56,033 nucleotides of DNA from an uncultured Pelagibacteraceae bacterium (GTDB taxonomy: Bacteria > Pseudomonadota > Alphaproteobacteria > Pelagibacterales > Pelagibacteraceae): positions 1 to 56,033 of the forward strand of contig CACDTF010000006.1 of the NCBI GenBank assembly GCA_902555665.1, given 5' to 3'. The position numbers and the translations under genes are program-made. The notes beneath the pieces are model-generated. The model was not told where the DNA came from, did not search any database, and saw nothing but the letters and a program-made list of their open reading frames with translations. Positions 20,572 to 29,264 of the stretch are shown here, in pieces. Positions within the stretch are counted from its first letter, which is position 1. Every line of letters starts with the position of its first letter.

Positions 20572-20991
20572 ATGAAATATTTACACACAATGATTAGAGT
20601 TAAAGACGTGGATGAATCTTTAAGATTTTTTTGCGAAGGGCTTGGTTTAAAAGAAACAAGAAGAATGGAAAATGAAAAAGGAAGATTTACATTAATTTTT
20701 CTTGCAGCACCAAATGATGAAAAAGCAGAAATAGAATTAACATATAATTGGGATGGCGATGAGCTTGGAGAAGGTTCAAGAAATTTTGGTCATCTTGCCT
20801 ATAGAGTAGATAATATTTATGAAACTTGCCAAAGATTAATGGATATGGGTTATACTATTAACAGACCTCCAAGAGATGGCCATATGGCTTTTGTTAGATC
20901 ACCAGACAAAATTTCAATTGAAATACTTCAAGAAGGAAATTTAGAACCTAAAGAACCTTGGTCTTCAATGAAAAATACTGGCTCTTGGTAA
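20572..20991 (+). CDS. gloA: Lactoylglutathione lyase (glyoxalase I)
   Basis: GloA isomerises the methylglyoxal-glutathione adduct to lactoylglutathione. The 139-residue protein has metal ligands at the positions of the E. coli enzyme: H5 in YLHTMIRV, E55 in IELTYNW, H74 in NFGHLAYRVD and E117 in ISIEILQ. This is the nickel/cobalt-type bacterial glyoxalase I pattern. It lies 22 bases after guaA and 4 bases before panB, probably in the same transcript. Confidence 0.9.
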   Translation: MKYLHTMIRVKDVDESLRFFCEGLGLKETRRMENEKGRFTLIFLAAPNDEKAEIELTYNWDGDELGEGSRNFGHLAYRVDNIYETCQRLMDMGYTINRPPRDGHMAFVRSPDKISIEILQEGNLEPKEPWSSMKNTGSW

Positions 20992-20995
20992 GTCG

Positions 20996-21769
20996 ATGAA
21001 AAAAAAAATTTCAGATTTAATTAAAAAAAAAAATAAACAAAAAATTGTAAGTTTAACTGCTTACTCAAAAAACATTGCATCAATTCTAGATAGTCATTGT
21101 GATATTATACTTGTTGGAGATTCTCTTGGATCTGTTTTGTATAATTATAAATCTACGAGAGAAGTTACTTTGAATACTATGATTGAACATTCTAAAAGTG
21201 TCAGAATGGGCATTAAAAAAAGTTTAATGATTGTTGATATGCCACATAACACCTTTCGAACTCCTAAAGAGGCTTTAAAAAATGCAAAACAAATAATGAA
21301 AAAAACTAAATGCGATGGAGTAAAATTGGAAGGTGGAAAAAAAATTTATGAAACAATTAAAAATTTAGTCAAAAATAAAATTCCGGTTATGGGCCATTTA
21401 GGGCTACTACCTCAGTCAGATAAAACTTTTAAATTTAAAGGCAAAAAAAAGCTAGAGAGAGATCACATCCTAAGAGACTCACAATTGTTAGAAAAAGCTG
21501 GAGTATTTTCTATTGTTTTAGAATGTGTTGAGACCTCTTTAGCGAAACTTGTTAGTCAAAATATTAAAGTTCCAACAATAGGGATTGGAGCTTCTAAATA
21601 TTGCGATGGTCAAATATTAGTTTTTGATGATTTAATTGGATTAAATCCTATGAATTATAAGTTTGTAAAAAAATATGCCAATATTAGAAATAACATTTCT
21701 AATGCTGTTTCAAATTACTCAAAAGAAGTTAAAAAAATTAAATTTCCAAATAAAAAATATTCTTTTTAA
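20996..21769 (+). CDS. panB: 3-methyl-2-oxobutanoate hydroxymethyltransferase
   Basis: PanB adds a hydroxymethyl group from methylene-tetrahydrofolate to 2-oxoisovalerate, giving ketopantoate for pantothenate and CoA. The 257-residue TIM-barrel protein shows the family motifs: SLTAYSKNIASILDSHCDIILVGDSLG, VDMPHNTFRTPKEAL, VKLEGGKK, and VMGHLGLLPQS. It is lysine-rich, as are its neighbours. The stop abuts that of convergent terC with no base between. No panC or panE is in the window. Confidence 0.94.
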   Translation: MKKKISDLIKKKNKQKIVSLTAYSKNIASILDSHCDIILVGDSLGSVLYNYKSTREVTLNTMIEHSKSVRMGIKKSLMIVDMPHNTFRTPKEALKNAKQIMKKTKCDGVKLEGGKKIYETIKNLVKNKIPVMGHLGLLPQSDKTFKFKGKKKLERDHILRDSQLLEKAGVFSIVLECVETSLAKLVSQNIKVPTIGIGASKYCDGQILVFDDLIGLNPMNYKFVKKYANIRNNISNAVSNYSKEVKKIKFPNKKYSF

Positions 21770-22381
21770 TTAAAAGTATTTTTTAAAATCTTCATTAATA
21801 TTTAATATTTCAAGATCAACCAATCCGCCAATTACTAATTGTAGACCAACTATCAAAATAAATACTAAACCAATATAGGCTATCCAAATATGTCTTTGAA
21901 TATAATTAGCCATATATGTAGCTAAAGCACCAGTCAAAACAACTGATAACATAAGACCAAATATCATAAATCCAAAATATCCTTTTGCTGCTGCAACAAC
22001 ACCGATGACATTGTCAAAACTAATCATGATATCTGCAAATAAAACTTTTCCAATACTACTAATGTATGAAGGCTCTTTACCTTTTTTTGTAGTGGGTTTT
22101 ACTTTTTTAATGTCTAGTAAATCTTTTCTTAAATCATTTACAATCCAAATTAATAATAAACCACCCAAAATTTTTATAAAATAAAATTCAAATAAAAAAG
22201 TCGCAAAAATTGCAAAAAAAATTTTAAATACAAAGGCTCCAATTACACCCCAAAGAATTATTTGTTTTCTATTTTTTGGAACAAAATTTGAAGCAATAGA
22301 CCCAACTATTACTGCATTATCTGCTGTTAATATAATTGTGATAAAAATTATATTGGTTAAAATTATGAGCTCTTCAATCAA
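21770..22381 (-). CDS. TerC/YjbE family integral membrane protein
   Basis: This 203-residue membrane protein has about six to seven hydrophobic helices, with the TerC acidic motifs in the first helix (ILTADNAVIVGSIA) and the fourth (DIMISFDNVIGVVA). The family is linked to metal export, such as manganese, and to tellurium resistance. The start is TTG at 22381 and no ribosome binding site is visible. It is divergent from the dctPQM TRAP operon and convergent with panB. The transported ion cannot be fixed from sequence. Confidence 0.85.
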   Translation of the reverse strand: MIEELIILTNIIFITIILTADNAVIVGSIASNFVPKNRKQIILWGVIGAFVFKIFFAIFATFLFEFYFIKILGGLLLIWIVNDLRKDLLDIKKVKPTTKKGKEPSYISSIGKVLFADIMISFDNVIGVVAAAKGYFGFMIFGLMLSVVLTGALATYMANYIQRHIWIAYIGLVFILIVGLQLVIGGLVDLEILNINEDFKKYF

Positions 22382-22440
22382 GATAACATTATAATAGTAT
22401 AATCTGACAATTTTTCAATGAGACCATAATGATAATTTTA

Positions 22441-22469
22441 TTGATTTAATCTCTCAGAGATAATTAAAT
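22441..22469 (+). promoter_or_regulatory. dctPQM promoter with palindromic operator candidate
   Basis: TTGATT (22441-22446) and TTAAAT (22464-22469) are spaced by 17 bases. The spacer contains the palindrome ATCTCT-C-AGAGAT (22449-22461), where a repressor dimer could block polymerase. A strong ribosome binding site AAAGGAGG follows before the dctP ATG. Confidence 0.45.
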
Positions 22470-22492
22470 GTTAAATTTAAAAAGGAGGATAG

Positions 22493-23464
22493 ATGAAATT
22501 ATTAAAATTATTTATATCTATAATTACTTCAGTATTGTTATTTGCAAACTTTTCTTTAGCTGAAAAATGGGATATGGCACTGGCTTATGGTGCTGGAAAC
22601 TTTCATTCTGCTAATGCAACGGAATTTGCAAAGAATGTAACTGAAAAAAGTGGTGGAAAACTTACAATTGTTACTCACCCAGGTGGTTCATTATTTAAAG
22701 GTGGTGAAATTTTCAGAGCTGTAAGAACAGGTCAAGCACCTATCGGTGAAAGATTTATGTCAGCTCTTGGAAAAGAAGACCCTTTATATGAAATTGATTC
22801 ATTACCTTTCTTAGCAACTACTTACGATGATGCTATGAAATTATATGAAGCTTCAAAGCCTTATATTGTTAAGAGTCTTGATGAAAAAGGACTAGTATTT
22901 CTTTATGCAGTGCCATGGCCTGCTCAAGGACTTTACAGTAAAAAACAAATTAAAAAAGTTGGTGATTTAAATGGATTAAAATTTAGAGCATACAACTCTG
23001 CAACAATTAGAATTGCGGAGTTAACCGGAATGGCACCAACTAAAATTGAAGCAGCTGAAATTAGCCAAGCATTTTCAACAGGTGCTGTGGAAAGTATGAT
23101 CACTTCCCCTACAACTGGTAAAAATAGTAAGATTTGGGAAAATGGTGTTAAATATTTTTATGATATAGCAGCATGGTTTCCAAAAAATATGATTATAGCT
23201 AATAAAGCCGCTTGGAATAAACTTGATAAAGCAACTCAAGATCTAGTAATGAACCAAGCAGCAATTGCTGAAGAAAAGGGTTGGGAATTATCTAAACAAG
23301 GTAATACTGGAGATAAGAAAGCTTTAGCAGATGCTGGAATGGAAGTAGGCGCAGTTAATTCAGCTTTGAAAAAACATTTTGAAAAAGTTGGAGCAACAAT
23401 GTCTGAAGAATGGAAAGCAAAAGCTGGAGACAGAGGTGCTGCAGTTTTATCTGCTTACAAATAA
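22493..23464 (+). CDS. dctP: TRAP transporter substrate-binding protein DctP
   Basis: This is the periplasmic binding protein of a tripartite ATP-independent transporter for an organic acid or similar solute. It has 323 residues with a signal peptide (MKLLKLFISIITSVLLFANFSLA). It shows the DctP-fold segments GGSLFKGGEIFRAVRTGQAPIGE and GLKFRAYNSATIRIAELTG, with the conserved arginine that usually binds a carboxylate. A strong ribosome binding site precedes it and a terminator follows, so it is probably made in excess over the membrane subunits. The ligand is unknown. Confidence 0.93.
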   Translation: MKLLKLFISIITSVLLFANFSLAEKWDMALAYGAGNFHSANATEFAKNVTEKSGGKLTIVTHPGGSLFKGGEIFRAVRTGQAPIGERFMSALGKEDPLYEIDSLPFLATTYDDAMKLYEASKPYIVKSLDEKGLVFLYAVPWPAQGLYSKKQIKKVGDLNGLKFRAYNSATIRIAELTGMAPTKIEAAEISQAFSTGAVESMITSPTTGKNSKIWENGVKYFYDIAAWFPKNMIIANKAAWNKLDKATQDLVMNQAAIAEEKGWELSKQGNTGDKKALADAGMEVGAVNSALKKHFEKVGATMSEEWKAKAGDRGAAVLSAYK

Positions 23465-23480
23465 AATAGTCTTAAAAAAA

Positions 23481-23509
23481 AGGCCAACTTGTAGTAAGTT
23501 GGCCTTTTT
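23481..23509 (+). terminator. Intra-operon terminator/attenuator after dctP
   Basis: AGGCCAACTT and AAGTTGGCCT form a perfect 10-bp stem with a 5-base loop (gtagt), followed by T residues. It lies between dctP and dctQ, with the dctQ start only 6 bases beyond. Partial termination here would keep binding protein high and membrane subunits low. Confidence 0.88.
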
Positions 23510-23514
23510 ACCAA

Positions 23515-24003
23515 ATGTTTCAATCAATAAATAATAATTTAAATAAACTTTATAAATTTTCAGGATATTTAGCCGCTTTTTTTTTAATACTTGTCGCAGT
23601 CTTTATTTTAATTGGAATTTCCTCAAGGATATTTGGTTTTTATATAAGAGGTTTAGCTGAGTACTCAGGTTACTGCATGGCTGCAGCTTCCTTTTATGCT
23701 TTAGCATTTACTTTTGTTGAGGGTGGACATATTCGAATTACTCTTTTTTTAGAAAAAACATCTTCATCTTATAAGAGATTTTTAGAGATATGGTGTCTTA
23801 TCGTAGCAACAATTTTTTCAGGTTATTTGTCTTTTTACTTATGGAAAATGTTATTAATCTCTTATGATTTTCAAGAGAGAAGCGAAGGTGCAGATGAGAT
23901 TTTAATTTGGATACCTCAAACTAGTGTTGCTATCGGATCTTTAATTTTTTTTATAGCTGTTTTACATAAATTTATTTTAACAATTTTAAGCAAGAATGAC
24001 TGA
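23515..24003 (+). CDS. dctQ: TRAP transporter small membrane subunit DctQ
   Basis: This is the small four-helix membrane subunit that links the binding protein to DctM. The 162-residue protein has hydrophobic segments starting near residues 15, 50, 90 and 135, and the DctQ-type region GHIRITLFLEKTSSSYKRFLEIW. It begins just after the intra-operon terminator and overlaps dctM by 8 bases. Confidence 0.92.
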   Translation: MFQSINNNLNKLYKFSGYLAAFFLILVAVFILIGISSRIFGFYIRGLAEYSGYCMAAASFYALAFTFVEGGHIRITLFLEKTSSSYKRFLEIWCLIVATIFSGYLSFYLWKMLLISYDFQERSEGADEILIWIPQTSVAIGSLIFFIAVLHKFILTILSKND

Positions 24004-25306
24004 AATATTTCTCATAATATTTTTTATAAGTGTACTTTTATTCTTTCTTGGATCTGGCATATGGGTAGCAATAAGCATGATAGGTGTTTCAACAATTGGT
24101 ATGATATTATTTACTTCAAGACCAGTTGGGGATGCTATGGCAACTACGATATGGGGCACTTCATCATCATGGACATTAACAGCTTTACCATTGTTTGTTT
24201 GGATGGGTGAAATATTATTTAGGACCAAGTTATCTGAAAATTTATTTGCTGGACTTTCACCATGGATGCAAAAATTACCTGGTGGATTAATTCATGTAAA
24301 TGTCGTTGGTTGTGCACTTTTTGCTGCAATTTCTGGCTCTTCTGCTGCAACTGTTGCAACAGTAGGCAAGATGTCTATCCCAGAACTAAGAAAAAGAAAA
24401 TATCCAGAAAAAATTTTGCTAGGTAGTCTAGCAGGCTCAGGCACTTTAGGGCTTCTTATTCCTCCTTCAATAATATTAATAATTTATGGAGTAACTGTTC
24501 AAGAGTCTATAGCAAAGCTATTTATTGCTGGAATTATTCCAGGGATAATGATTGCTCTTATATTTATGTCTTATGTAATTATCTGGTCTTTAATAAATAA
24601 AAAAAGTATGCCAATATATGTAGAAAGTTTTTCCTTTTTAGAAAAAATAAGAAAATCAAAACAATTATTACCAGTAATTATTTTAATATCAGCTGTGATT
24701 GGATCAATATACACTGGAGTTGCAACAGCAACCGAGGCTGCTTCTTTAGGTGTTGTAGGGGCTTTAATTTTATCTTACTTTCAAAAGAGCTTAACCATTG
24801 AAACATTTAAACAATCTTTATTAGGAGCAACCAAAACATCTTGTATGATTGCTTTTATTTTAGCTGGTTCCACATTTTTATCATTAGCTATGGGATTTAC
24901 TGGTCTTCCAAGAAATCTAGCTATCTGGATACAAAATATGGAGCTATCACCTTATGTATTAATTTTTGTATTAATGATTTTTTATATTATTCTTGGAATG
25001 TTTCTTGATGGAATTTCAGCAGTAGTATTAACAATGGCAATCATTGAACCAATGATTAGACAGGCTGGTTTTGACATGATTTGGTTTGGAATATTTTTAG
25101 TTATTGTGGTTGAGATGGCTCAAATCACACCACCTGTAGGATTTAATTTATTTGTTTTACAGGGAATGGCTAATAAAGATATGGGATTTATTGCAAGGAG
25201 CGCATTCCCATTATTTATGTTAATGATCCTTGCAGTAATTCTTGTTGTTATCTTTCCAGAGATTGCTTTATGGATGCCACAACAAATGGTTCAAAATATT
25301 AATTAA
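23996..25306 (+). CDS. dctM: TRAP transporter large membrane subunit DctM
   Basis: DctM is the ion-coupled permease subunit. The 436-residue protein has about 12 hydrophobic helices and family segments such as ALPLFVWMGEILFRTKLSENLF, the GSGTLGLLIPPSIILIIYG helix and the TATEAASLGVVGALILS region. It completes the dctPQM operon. Its stop shares TTAA (25303-25306) with the convergent TPR gene, so there is no terminator between them. Confidence 0.95.
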   Translation: MTEIFLIIFFISVLLFFLGSGIWVAISMIGVSTIGMILFTSRPVGDAMATTIWGTSSSWTLTALPLFVWMGEILFRTKLSENLFAGLSPWMQKLPGGLIHVNVVGCALFAAISGSSAATVATVGKMSIPELRKRKYPEKILLGSLAGSGTLGLLIPPSIILIIYGVTVQESIAKLFIAGIIPGIMIALIFMSYVIIWSLINKKSMPIYVESFSFLEKIRKSKQLLPVIILISAVIGSIYTGVATATEAASLGVVGALILSYFQKSLTIETFKQSLLGATKTSCMIAFILAGSTFLSLAMGFTGLPRNLAIWIQNMELSPYVLIFVLMIFYIILGMFLDGISAVVLTMAIIEPMIRQAGFDMIWFGIFLVIVVEMAQITPPVGFNLFVLQGMANKDMGFIARSAFPLFMLMILAVILVVIFPEIALWMPQQMVQNIN

Positions 25307-25788
25307 TATTTTGATTTTTTTGTACCATTAATAATTTGTTTTAATTCTGTATATTCTTCACAATTGCAGTTTTCTAAAATTTTTAATCTTTCTTTAGCTA
25401 AATCTAATCTATTGGTTGCCACATATAATTCACCCAAATATTCATTTATACCAATATGATTAGGTTCAATTGCAAGTCCTTGTAGATAATATTTTTCGCC
25501 GTTTTCGTAATCACCAAGTTTTCGAGTAGTAAAACCTAAGTAATTTAAAGTATCAGCTTTGTTAGGTTTTTCTGAATTTGATTTTAAAAGTAGTTTTTGA
25601 GCTTTAGCATATCTTTTTTTTGCTTTTTCAAGTTTACCTTTTGCTTCATATTTTTTTGCCCACTTTATTGATTCAACTGCTTTTGTATAATCTGTTTTTA
25701 CTTTTGCAGGTTTAGGATCTGATCCTGCTGAAAATGAGTTTGTTGCAAATAACGTCAAAATCAAAATTACAAATATTTTTTTAATCAT
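25303..25788 (-). CDS. Exported TPR-repeat protein
   Basis: This 161-residue protein has a signal peptide (MIKKIFVILILTLFATNSFSA), then a lysine-rich region and TPR units such as ADTLNYLGFTTRKLGDYENGEKYYLQGLAIEPNHIGINEYLGELY. It probably acts as a periplasmic protein-binding scaffold. It overlaps the 3' end of pxpA by 8 bases and is likely co-transcribed with it. A link to 5-oxoproline use is not evident from the sequence. The cysteine pair NCNCEEY near the C terminus is unexplained. Confidence 0.75.
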   Translation of the reverse strand: MIKKIFVILILTLFATNSFSAGSDPKPAKVKTDYTKAVESIKWAKKYEAKGKLEKAKKRYAKAQKLLLKSNSEKPNKADTLNYLGFTTRKLGDYENGEKYYLQGLAIEPNHIGINEYLGELYVATNRLDLAKERLKILENCNCEEYTELKQIINGTKKSKY

Positions 25789-26560
25789 TTTTAAATTTCT
25801 CCATTTTATTCAAAGGTTTTAATTGCAGTCCATTTTCTATCAGATTTTTTCTAATTGATTTTGCAGTAGATAATGAACTTTCATTATCGCCATGTATGCA
25901 TACTGAGTCTATTTCACAAGGTATCTGCTTTCCACTGTGACAATTAAGCGACTGATTTTTAACCATATTTAATACGTGTTTTTTAGCTTCTTCTGGATCA
26001 GTTATAAGAGCGTGAGGTTTTTTTCTAGAAACCAAATTACCATCATCCTCATAATTTCTATCTGCAAAAATCTCACAAGCAATTCGCATATTTAGTTTTT
26101 TTGCCGCTTCTTCCATTTTAGATCCAGTAGGTACCAAATAAATTAAATCTTTATTAATTTCATTTATCGCTTTTGCTAATGTAGTTGCTAAATCAATATC
26201 TTCACAAGCCATATTATTTAAAGCACCGTGTGGTTTTATATGAGTGACGTTTTCCCCATGATCTTGGGCAATTTTTTGAAGAATTTCATATTGATGAATA
26301 ATCAATTGCCTTACCTCATTAGGTGAAAGGTTCATTCTTTGCCTTCCAAAATTTTCAGGGTCATTAAATGACGGATGCGCTCCAATACTAACACCATTTT
26401 TTTTTGAAATTTCAACTACTTGATTCATCGACTCATCATCACCCGCATGATAACCGCATGCGACATTTGCAGAATTAACTATTTCTAGTAAATCTGGATC
26501 ATACTTATTTGAATGATGTTTTGATTTTTCACCTAAATCGCAATTTATATTAATTTCCAT
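25781..26560 (-). CDS. pxpA: 5-oxoprolinase subunit A (LamB/YcsF family)
   Basis: PxpA, with PxpB and PxpC, uses ATP to open 5-oxoproline to glutamate. Family features are ININCDLGEK at the start, NVACGYHAGDDESM, IGAHPSFNDPENFGRQRM, HIKPHGALNNM and SVCIHGDN, with conserved metal or catalytic histidines. I chose the ATG at 26560 (259 residues) because the family begins with MxININCDLGE. An ATG eight codons upstream would leave only 3 bases to the divergent pxpB and would bury the palindrome at 26569-26584. It is divergent from pxpB-pxpC. Confidence 0.92.
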   Translation of the reverse strand: MEININCDLGEKSKHHSNKYDPDLLEIVNSANVACGYHAGDDESMNQVVEISKKNGVSIGAHPSFNDPENFGRQRMNLSPNEVRQLIIHQYEILQKIAQDHGENVTHIKPHGALNNMACEDIDLATTLAKAINEINKDLIYLVPTGSKMEEAAKKLNMRIACEIFADRNYEDDGNLVSRKKPHALITDPEEAKKHVLNMVKNQSLNCHSGKQIPCEIDSVCIHGDNESSLSTAKSIRKNLIENGLQLKPLNKMEKFKND

Positions 26561-26568
26561 AGTCTCTA

Positions 26569-26584
26569 ATGTTAAGTATAACAT
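26569..26584. promoter_or_regulatory. Palindrome in the pxpA/pxpB divergent gap
   Basis: ATGTTA-AGTA-TAACAT is a perfect 6-bp inverted repeat with a 4-base centre. It fills most of the 27-base gap between the pxpA and pxpB starts. TATACT on the minus strand and TATAAC on the plus strand lie within it as -10 candidates, so one bound regulator could control both directions. Confidence 0.5.
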
Positions 26585-26587
26585 GAC

Positions 26588-27262
26588 ATGATTAAAAATA
26601 TATCAAATCTTGGTGACGCAGCTTTGTACTGTGATTTTGGTAATGAAGTAAATAAATCAATTAATTTACAAGTAATAAAATATTTTAAAACTATTAAAGA
26701 AAAAAAAATTGAAGGGATAAATAATTTAACACCTTCATATAATAAATTAATTATTTCTTATGATCTAAAAAAAATTAATTTTAAAGAGGTTAAACATTAT
26801 GTAGAAAATATAAATGTTGAAGACTCAATAGATATAAACTCTAAAAAATTAGAAATACCAGTTTGTTGTGATGAAAGTTTTACATTGGATATAAAACGTC
26901 TAGAAGAAATATTAAATTTAAGAAGAGAAAAAATTTTTGAGAATTTTTTTAATAAAGAATATTTTTGTTATATGACAGGTTTTATTGCTGGCATGCCTTT
27001 TCTTGGTGATTTAGATGAGAATATGAGAGCACAACGTTTAGAAACTCCAAGGATAAAAGTGCCCAAAGGATCTGTCGCATTAACTGAGCAATTTGCAAAT
27101 ATTTATACATTTGAAAGTCCAGGCGGATGGAATATTTTAGGAAATACACCTTTGGATATCTTTGATAGTTCAAAAGAAGACAAACCAAATCTAATTAACC
27201 CAGGAGATACAGTAATTTTTAAGGAAATTACTTTAGATCAGTATAAAAATTATAATGACTAG
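26588..27262 (+). CDS. pxpB: 5-oxoprolinase subunit B (KipI family)
   Basis: PxpB is one of the two carboxyltransferase-like subunits of bacterial 5-oxoprolinase. The 224-residue protein has the KipI/AHS1 segments NLGDAALYCDFGN, IPVCCDESFTLDIKRLEEI, YMTGFIAGMPFLGDL, and TPRIKVPKGSVAL followed by SPGGWNILGNTPL. It overlaps pxpC by 8 bases. No ribosome binding site is visible before the ATG, and a leaderless transcript is possible. Confidence 0.92.
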   Translation: MIKNISNLGDAALYCDFGNEVNKSINLQVIKYFKTIKEKKIEGINNLTPSYNKLIISYDLKKINFKEVKHYVENINVEDSIDINSKKLEIPVCCDESFTLDIKRLEEILNLRREKIFENFFNKEYFCYMTGFIAGMPFLGDLDENMRAQRLETPRIKVPKGSVALTEQFANIYTFESPGGWNILGNTPLDIFDSSKEDKPNLINPGDTVIFKEITLDQYKNYND

Positions 27263-28199
27263 TAATTATCTATATATAATCAGACCTGGAATTAATACTA
27301 CCTTTCAAGATAAAGGCAGGGATCATCTTTATCATATTGGCATTCCATTTAGTGGTGCAATGGATAATCGAAATTATCTTATAGCTAACAAGCTTGTTAA
27401 TAATAATTTAGATGCTTCAGTGATAGAGTTTGCATATCAAGGTCCTCATATAAAATATTCAGGAGAAAAAATTAATTTTGCTGTTACTGGAGATGTAATT
27501 TTTTCAATTAAAAAAAAAGATACTGAAATTGAGGGAAATTGTTACGAAAGTTATCAAATTGAAAATGGTGATGAGATCAATATCATTTCTACAAATAAAT
27601 CAGTTTATGGATATTTAGCATTAGGCGGAAAGCTAGATTTAAAATTTCAATGGAAGAGTTGTTCTATAAATACGAAAGCAAATATTGGATCTAATAATGG
27701 AAAAAAATTAGACGTAGGTCAAAGAATTAATTTAAAAAAGATAAATTCAAATAAGGATATTAAAAAAATTAATTACATTAATACCAAAATAGAAAACATA
27801 AGAGTGATCAAAGGCACTAATTTTGATTACTTTTCTGAAGAAGGTAAAAAAATATTTTATGAAAAGGAATTCACAGTATCAAAACTTTCAGACAGAATGG
27901 GCATGAGACTAGAGGGACCTAAAATTGATAATATTGTGAATACCAACATAAAATCAGAGGGTTTGATTAAAGGTGTAATCCAAGTACCGGCAGACGGAAA
28001 TCCAATTATAATGCTTTCAGATCATGGTACTATTGGTGGTTATCCAAAAATTGGAGTTGTGGCTAGTGTTGATTATGACCGATTAGTACAGATGTCTCCT
28101 GGTTCAAAAATAAAATTTAAAGAGATTAATTTATCTGACGCAGAGACTTTATTTAAATTATATGAAATGGAAACTCAAAATTTACTATCACAAATCTAA
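27255..28199 (+). CDS. pxpC: 5-oxoprolinase subunit C (KipA family)
   Basis: PxpC is the second carboxyltransferase-like subunit. The 314-residue protein carries the AHS2/biotin-dependent carboxylase-like features GINTTFQDKGRDHLYHIGIP, SGAMDNRNYLIAN, YLALGGKLDL and SDRMGMRLEGP, then IQVPADGNPIIMLSDHGTIGGYPKIG. It completes the pxpABC set. It shares a TAATG junction with the following EamA permease gene. Confidence 0.93.
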   Translation: MTSNYLYIIRPGINTTFQDKGRDHLYHIGIPFSGAMDNRNYLIANKLVNNNLDASVIEFAYQGPHIKYSGEKINFAVTGDVIFSIKKKDTEIEGNCYESYQIENGDEINIISTNKSVYGYLALGGKLDLKFQWKSCSINTKANIGSNNGKKLDVGQRINLKKINSNKDIKKINYINTKIENIRVIKGTNFDYFSEEGKKIFYEKEFTVSKLSDRMGMRLEGPKIDNIVNTNIKSEGLIKGVIQVPADGNPIIMLSDHGTIGGYPKIGVVASVDYDRLVQMSPGSKIKFKEINLSDAETLFKLYEMETQNLLSQI

Positions 28200-29071
28200 T
28201 GAATTTTTTATCAAAGATACCAGGGCCTTTTTTAGTTTTTCTAGGAGCTTGTGCATTAAGTTTTGGAGGTTTAATTGTTAAGTCTTTTGATGGATCTACA
28301 CTTTGGCAAATATTATTTTGGAGATCACTTTTCTTTATTGGAGTAATTACAATTTTTTTAATATTCGTTTACAAAGGAAAAATTTTCAGTGCTCTTTATA
28401 AATCTGGAATTCCAGGTTTATTTGGAGGTATAATTTTATCCATTGGGTTTGCTAGTTATGTATTTGCTATGTACGAAACAACAGTAGCAAATGCAAACTT
28501 TATAATTCAAACTCAAGCTTTGTTTTTAGCAATTTTTGGTTATGTGTTTTTAAAAGAAAAAATTTCAAAAATTACATTAATTTGTATTATTACAGCAGTA
28601 GTTGGTATCATTTTAATGTTAGGAAGCTCACTAACACCAGGTCAAATGACTGGAAACTTAGTTGCATTTATTATGCCAATATCGTTTGCGATCTTAATTT
28701 TAATTGTCAGAAAATATCCAAAAGTCGACATGATACCTTTACAATTGGTTGCTGGAATTTTTGCAACGTTAATAGGTTTATTTATGTCACCAAGTATTAT
28801 TGTTTCAACGAATGATATTTTTTTAGGTTTTGTTGCGGGATTTTTTCAAGTTGGACTTGGTTTTATACTTATAACAATTGGAGCAAGATCAACTCCTTCA
28901 GCATTTGTTGGAATAATTATGTTAACTGAAGCTGTCTTAGGACCTTTGTGGGCATGGATGTTTGCAAACGAAAACCCACCACTTACTGTACTTTTTGGGG
29001 GAGCCGTAGTTATAACGGCAGTAGTTATACAGTTTTTGTCTCCATTACTTGTCAAAAAGGTAGCTAAATAA
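28199..29071 (+). CDS. EamA family permease (drug/metabolite transporter superfamily)
   Basis: This 290-residue membrane protein has ten hydrophobic helices in two EamA repeats, with typical segments NFIIQTQALFLAIFGYVFLKEKIS and GIIMLTEAVLGPLWAWMFANE. Members export or import small metabolites, often amino acids or their derivatives. Its one-base overlap with pxpC suggests co-expression with 5-oxoprolinase, so a 5-oxoproline- or glutamate-related substrate is possible. Direction and substrate are not determined. Confidence 0.88.
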   Translation: MNFLSKIPGPFLVFLGACALSFGGLIVKSFDGSTLWQILFWRSLFFIGVITIFLIFVYKGKIFSALYKSGIPGLFGGIILSIGFASYVFAMYETTVANANFIIQTQALFLAIFGYVFLKEKISKITLICIITAVVGIILMLGSSLTPGQMTGNLVAFIMPISFAILILIVRKYPKVDMIPLQLVAGIFATLIGLFMSPSIIVSTNDIFLGFVAGFFQVGLGFILITIGARSTPSAFVGIIMLTEAVLGPLWAWMFANENPPLTVLFGGAVVITAVVIQFLSPLLVKKVAK

Positions 29072-29073
29072 AT

Positions 29074-29103
29074 TTCACACAAACACTTTAAATGTGCTAT
29101 AAA
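29074..29103 (+). promoter_or_regulatory. Candidate promoter of the glycine riboswitch-gcvTHP unit
   Basis: TTCACA (29074-29079) and TATAAA (29098-29103) are spaced by 18 bases. Transcription from about 29110 would begin right at the first aptamer, which starts at 29111. The -35 match is modest. Confidence 0.45.
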
Positions 29104-29110
29104 TTTATTT

Positions 29111-29264
29111 ACGGGAGAGACTACTTTTGTAGCGCCGAAGGAGCAACCACCCCGGAAACTCTCAGGCAAAAGGACCGTACATATTAACTCTGGAAAGAGA
29201 ATTATTCTCGCCGAAGGAGCAAATCTCTCAGGCACCAAGACAGAGGGGGCAAAGAAGAGTTAAT
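29111..29264 (+). ncRNA. Tandem glycine riboswitch upstream of gcvT
   Basis: Two consecutive glycine aptamers are visible. Aptamer I (29111-29178) is closed by ACGG/CCGT and contains GGGAGAGA, GCGCCGAAGGAGCAA, CTCTCAGGCAAAAGGAC. Aptamer II (29188-29245) is closed by CTCTG/CAGAG and contains CGCCGAAGGAGCAA and CTCTCAGGC. A short linker joins them. No terminator hairpin lies before gcvT, so control is probably translational. Bases 29180-29191 are perfectly complementary to 29256-29267, which includes the gcvT start codon. That offers an OFF helix that competes with the closing stem of aptamer II. Glycine binding would then switch gcvT on. Confidence 0.95.
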
